Positions 7,351 to 9,077 of a stretch of 9,077 nucleotides of DNA are shown piece by piece; positions within the stretch are counted from its first letter, which is position 1, and every line of letters starts with the position of its first letter. The notes below the pieces were generated by a model. That model made no database searches and was not told the origin of the DNA. It worked only from the letters and a program-made list of their open reading frames with translations. Where the stretch lies: contig JAGVPR010000228.1 of the NCBI GenBank assembly GCA_020052115.1, forward strand, positions 1 to 9,077. Reading direction: 5' to 3'. Source of the stretch: Candidatus Eiseniibacteriota bacterium. Lineage in GTDB: Bacteria > Eisenbacteria > RBG-16-71-46 > JAGVPR01. Position numbers and translations under genes: made by a program.

Positions 7351-7379
7351 TTGACGCGTCCATGCCTTGGTCCTACCTT
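7351..7379 (+). promoter_or_regulatory. Candidate sigma70-like promoter for the yqeY-domain gene
   Basis: A -35 element TTGACG (7351-7356, five of six consensus bases) is followed by an exact 17-bp spacer and TACCTT (7374-7379, first, second and last -10 bases conserved). The start site would fall near 7386, giving a leader of about 30 nt containing the Shine-Dalgarno. The -10 match is modest; support comes mainly from spacing and position. Confidence 0.5.
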
Positions 7380-7402
7380 GACGGAAATCAACCAGCCCCC
7401 GC

Positions 7403-7409
7403 GAGGAGG
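7403..7409 (+). promoter_or_regulatory. Strong Shine-Dalgarno for the yqeY-domain gene
   Basis: GAGGAGG lies 5 nt before the ATG at 7415, the closest match to the anti-Shine-Dalgarno in the window. It fixes the start and suggests efficient translation. Confidence 0.75.
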
Positions 7410-7414
7410 ATTCC

Positions 7415-7873
7415 ATGCCGAATATGATGGAGCGAATCCAGACCGACATGAAGGATGCGATGCGAGCGCGCGACGAGCTTCGCGTGAGCGTTCTTCGGAT
7501 GCTCTTGTCACGCCTCAAGGACGCGCAGATCCTGAAAGGCGGCGCCCGCGAGAGCCTGAGCGACGAGGAGTCCCTCACGGTGCTCTCGTCTTACGCGAAG
7601 CAGCGTCGCGAGGCCGCGGAGAGCTTCGAACGCGCCGGCCGGGCGGATCTGGCCGAGCGGGAGGGCCGCGAGCGCGACGTCGTGCTCTCGTACATGCCGC
7701 AGCAACTCGACGACGAGGGGGTGCGAGCGGTTGTGCGCGAGATCATAGAGAAGACCGGCGCGCAGTCGGCCCGGGACCTGGGCAAGGTGATGGGCCAGGC
7801 GATGCAGCAGCTCAAGGGAAAAGCGGACGGCACGCGCGTGCAGGCGATCGCGAAGGAGTTGCTCGGGGCGTAG
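7415..7873 (+). CDS. yqeY: GatB/YqeY domain-containing protein
   Basis: The 152-residue protein matches the YqeY family along its whole length, close to the usual size of about 150. Visible family features are the N-terminal helix with MKDAMRARDELRVSVLRML (12-30) and the KDAQI segment that follows. The middle has LSDEESLTVLSSYAKQRREA (47-66), the ERE-rich stretch ends in LSYMPQQLDDE, and the C-terminal helices carry the GKVMGQAMQQLKGKADGTRV segment. The tail domain is shared with GatB of the Asp/Glu-tRNA amidotransferase, where it helps contact tRNA; the role of the free-standing form is not established. No membrane or signal segment is present, so it is probably cytoplasmic. It has its own candidate promoter and strong ribosome site and is the last plus-strand gene, convergent with a minus-strand gene 18 bp away. 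Confidence 0.93.
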   Translation: MPNMMERIQTDMKDAMRARDELRVSVLRMLLSRLKDAQILKGGARESLSDEESLTVLSSYAKQRREAAESFERAGRADLAEREGRERDVVLSYMPQQLDDEGVRAVVREIIEKTGAQSARDLGKVMGQAMQQLKGKADGTRVQAIAKELLGA

Positions 7874-7891
7874 CTCGCCGGCCGCCCGGAA

Positions 7892-9077
7892 TCAAGGCTC
7901 GTCGCGACCCGGCGCCCTCACCGCCTTCAGGACGACAGGGGCATCGGTCCGGATGCGCACGCGGGCCAGCGTCACGCGGTCCCGCTCCGGGGTGAACACC
8001 GATTCCGGAGACCGGTGCGCGGCAAGGTAGCGCATCGCATGCCGGATCTCGATCCGCGCCTCCGCCGTGCCCTCATCCGGCGCGATTCTCCCTTCCACCC
8101 GTTCCCCCCCCACCTCCACCACGATCGATGCGCTCGCGGTGTCGGCGAGCGTCTCGAAGACGAACGTGACCGGCATCGGCTCGCCCGGCGCGACCTGCGC
8201 GTTCGCCACGCGCAGATAGAAATCGTGGCGGCCGGGATCGAGCCGGACCGCTTGATGCCGCGTTCGCGTCTCCCGCACGACCGGCATCGCGCGCGAGAGA
8301 CCGAACGTCACCACGCCTTGACCCCACGGCATCTCGCGCGGCTCGAAGCTCGTGAAGCGCGTCTCCTCTTCCGGAGTCGGCGGCGCCCCGCCTCGAAGCC
8401 CCCGGACCACGGCCTCCGCCGTCGCATCCCACCGGAACTCGCGCGCGACGTAGTAGAAATCCTCCACGGCCGTGGGCTCCGAGGGAAACCACGCGTAGGG
8501 GGCCCGCACCGTGTGCGTCATCGGAAAGAGCGAGTGCGCGAGCGGATTTGCGAGAAACGGCAGCCCCAGCGCCAGCGCCACGGCGGCGAGCGCGAGTTCC
8601 CGCGCGCGCCATCGCACGCGATCCACGAGCAGCGCCATCGCGGGATAGAGGTGGAAGTAGCGATTGCCCAGAGCGGGCCCGCCGAAGTAGTCCGAGCGGA
8701 AGAACAGCGACACGAGAATGAAGATCCCGATCGCGGCGAGAAGGACGGCCTTCCTCCCGTCGAGCCTCCTCACCGCCGCGAGCACGACCACGAGCGGGAA
8801 GAAGTGGACGAGAAGCCCGCTCACGCGGCCCGCGACAATCCCTTCGAGCTTCGCCGCCGTGTACTCGAACCCCTTCGGCGAGAAGGTCTGCGAATTCGCG
8901 GGCACGAGAAGCCCCGCGTCGGTCGCGGGAGACCAGCCCGGCCGGAACGGGACCGCTCTCGGATCGAAGTAGACGTACCGTTCGCCTGCATACGGCGAAG
9001 CGCCCTGAACGCCGAGCGCTCCCAGGAGCGAGGGCCCCGCCGCGAATATCGCCACGATTCCCGCGGCGGCGAGCGCC
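7892..9077 (-). CDS. Multi-pass membrane protein, C-terminal part; GT-C glycosyltransferase-like with soluble C-terminal domain
   Basis: The minus-strand frame is open to the right edge, so at least 394 residues are visible and the N-terminus is missing; an internal GTG at 9055 falls inside a hydrophobic helix and is not a plausible start. Hydrophobic segments lie at about 9076-9020, 8818-8771, 8749-8699 and 8599-8543. Between them is GGPALGNRYFHLYPAMALL (about 8683-8627), resembling the G-N-R-Y-F-x-x-x-Y-P motif in large bacterial membrane proteins related to the GT-C/PMT group. The last 200 or so residues (8518-7895) are hydrophilic with alternating beta-type stretches (FYLRVANAQV, IVVEVGGERVEG, VRIRTDAPVVLKAV) and probably form a soluble beta-sandwich outside the membrane. 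A polyprenyl-phosphate-sugar-dependent glycosyltransferase role is an inference; the catalytic N-terminal loop, normally with acidic residues, is outside the window. It may equally be an uncharacterised membrane protein. Confidence 0.7.
   Translation of the reverse strand, partial: ALAAAGIVAIFAAGPSLLGALGVQGASPYAGERYVYFDPRAVPFRPGWSPATDAGLLVPANSQTFSPKGFEYTAAKLEGIVAGRVSGLLVHFFPLVVVLAAVRRLDGRKAVLLAAIGIFILVSLFFRSDYFGGPALGNRYFHLYPAMALLVDRVRWRARELALAAVALALGLPFLANPLAHSLFPMTHTVRAPYAWFPSEPTAVEDFYYVAREFRWDATAEAVVRGLRGGAPPTPEEETRFTSFEPREMPWGQGVVTFGLSRAMPVVRETRTRHQAVRLDPGRHDFYLRVANAQVAPGEPMPVTFVFETLADTASASIVVEVGGERVEGRIAPDEGTAEARIEIRHAMRYLAAHRSPESVFTPERDRVTLARVRIRTDAPVVLKAVRAPGRDEP

Larger units (their letters stand above)
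7309..7414 (+). other. Intergenic gap between peptidase gene and yqeY-domain gene
   Basis: This 106-bp gap is the largest in the window. It holds a candidate hairpin near its left end and a candidate promoter and Shine-Dalgarno near its right end, and so probably separates the envelope operon from an independently transcribed gene. No coding sequence is supported in it. Confidence 0.6.

Noticed and set aside
7874..7891. Terminator between the convergent yqeY-domain and membrane protein genes
   Set aside because: The 18-bp gap is GC-rich, but I found no convincing stem with a T-tract on either strand.
1..9077. Mobile element, CRISPR array, toxin-antitoxin or tRNA
   Set aside because: No transposase, integrase, direct-repeat array, small paired genes or cloverleaf sequence was recognised on either strand.

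Overview
The window is about 9 kb of high-GC bacterial chromosome, almost fully coding, with short gaps and GTG as well as ATG starts. A heptosyltransferase-type glycosyltransferase beside an MsbA-like lipid flippase indicates a Gram-negative, LPS-type outer membrane. The GC-rich codons and gene mix would suit a little-studied lineage such as Candidatus Eisenbacteria or a relative. That placement is a guess from style; no taxonomic marker gene is present.

Region 1 (1-7308, plus strand) looks like one operon of six genes. In order they are the C-terminal end of a GT9/heptosyltransferase, an MsbA-type ABC exporter, a GAF-like plus SpoIIE/RsbU-type PP2C phosphatase, a FemAB-like GNAT acyltransferase, a DegT/DnrJ/EryC1-type PLP aminotransferase-like protein, and a secreted M14 zinc carboxypeptidase with a large extra C-terminal region. 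The junctions are a 4-bp overlap, 22 bp, 13 bp, a 4-bp overlap and 12 bp, so transcription probably comes from a promoter upstream of the window. The theme is envelope biogenesis: glycan assembly, export, probable amine/acyl modification of a surface molecule, and a periplasmic or secreted peptidase. A partner-switching type phosphatase sits in the middle.

Region 2 (7309-7873) is a 106-bp gap with a candidate hairpin and a candidate sigma70-like promoter, followed by a gatB/yqeY-domain gene with a strong Shine-Dalgarno. Region 3 (7892-9077, minus strand) is the C-terminal part of a convergent multi-pass membrane protein. It resembles GT-C type integral membrane glycosyltransferases and ends in a soluble, probably beta-rich domain; its N-terminus lies beyond the right edge.

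I see no mobile elements, CRISPR arrays, tRNA or rRNA. No clearly new defence or mobile system is visible. The least explained parts are the coupled FemAB-like/DegT-like pair, the phosphatase with no visible partner, and the C-terminal domains of the peptidase and the membrane protein.
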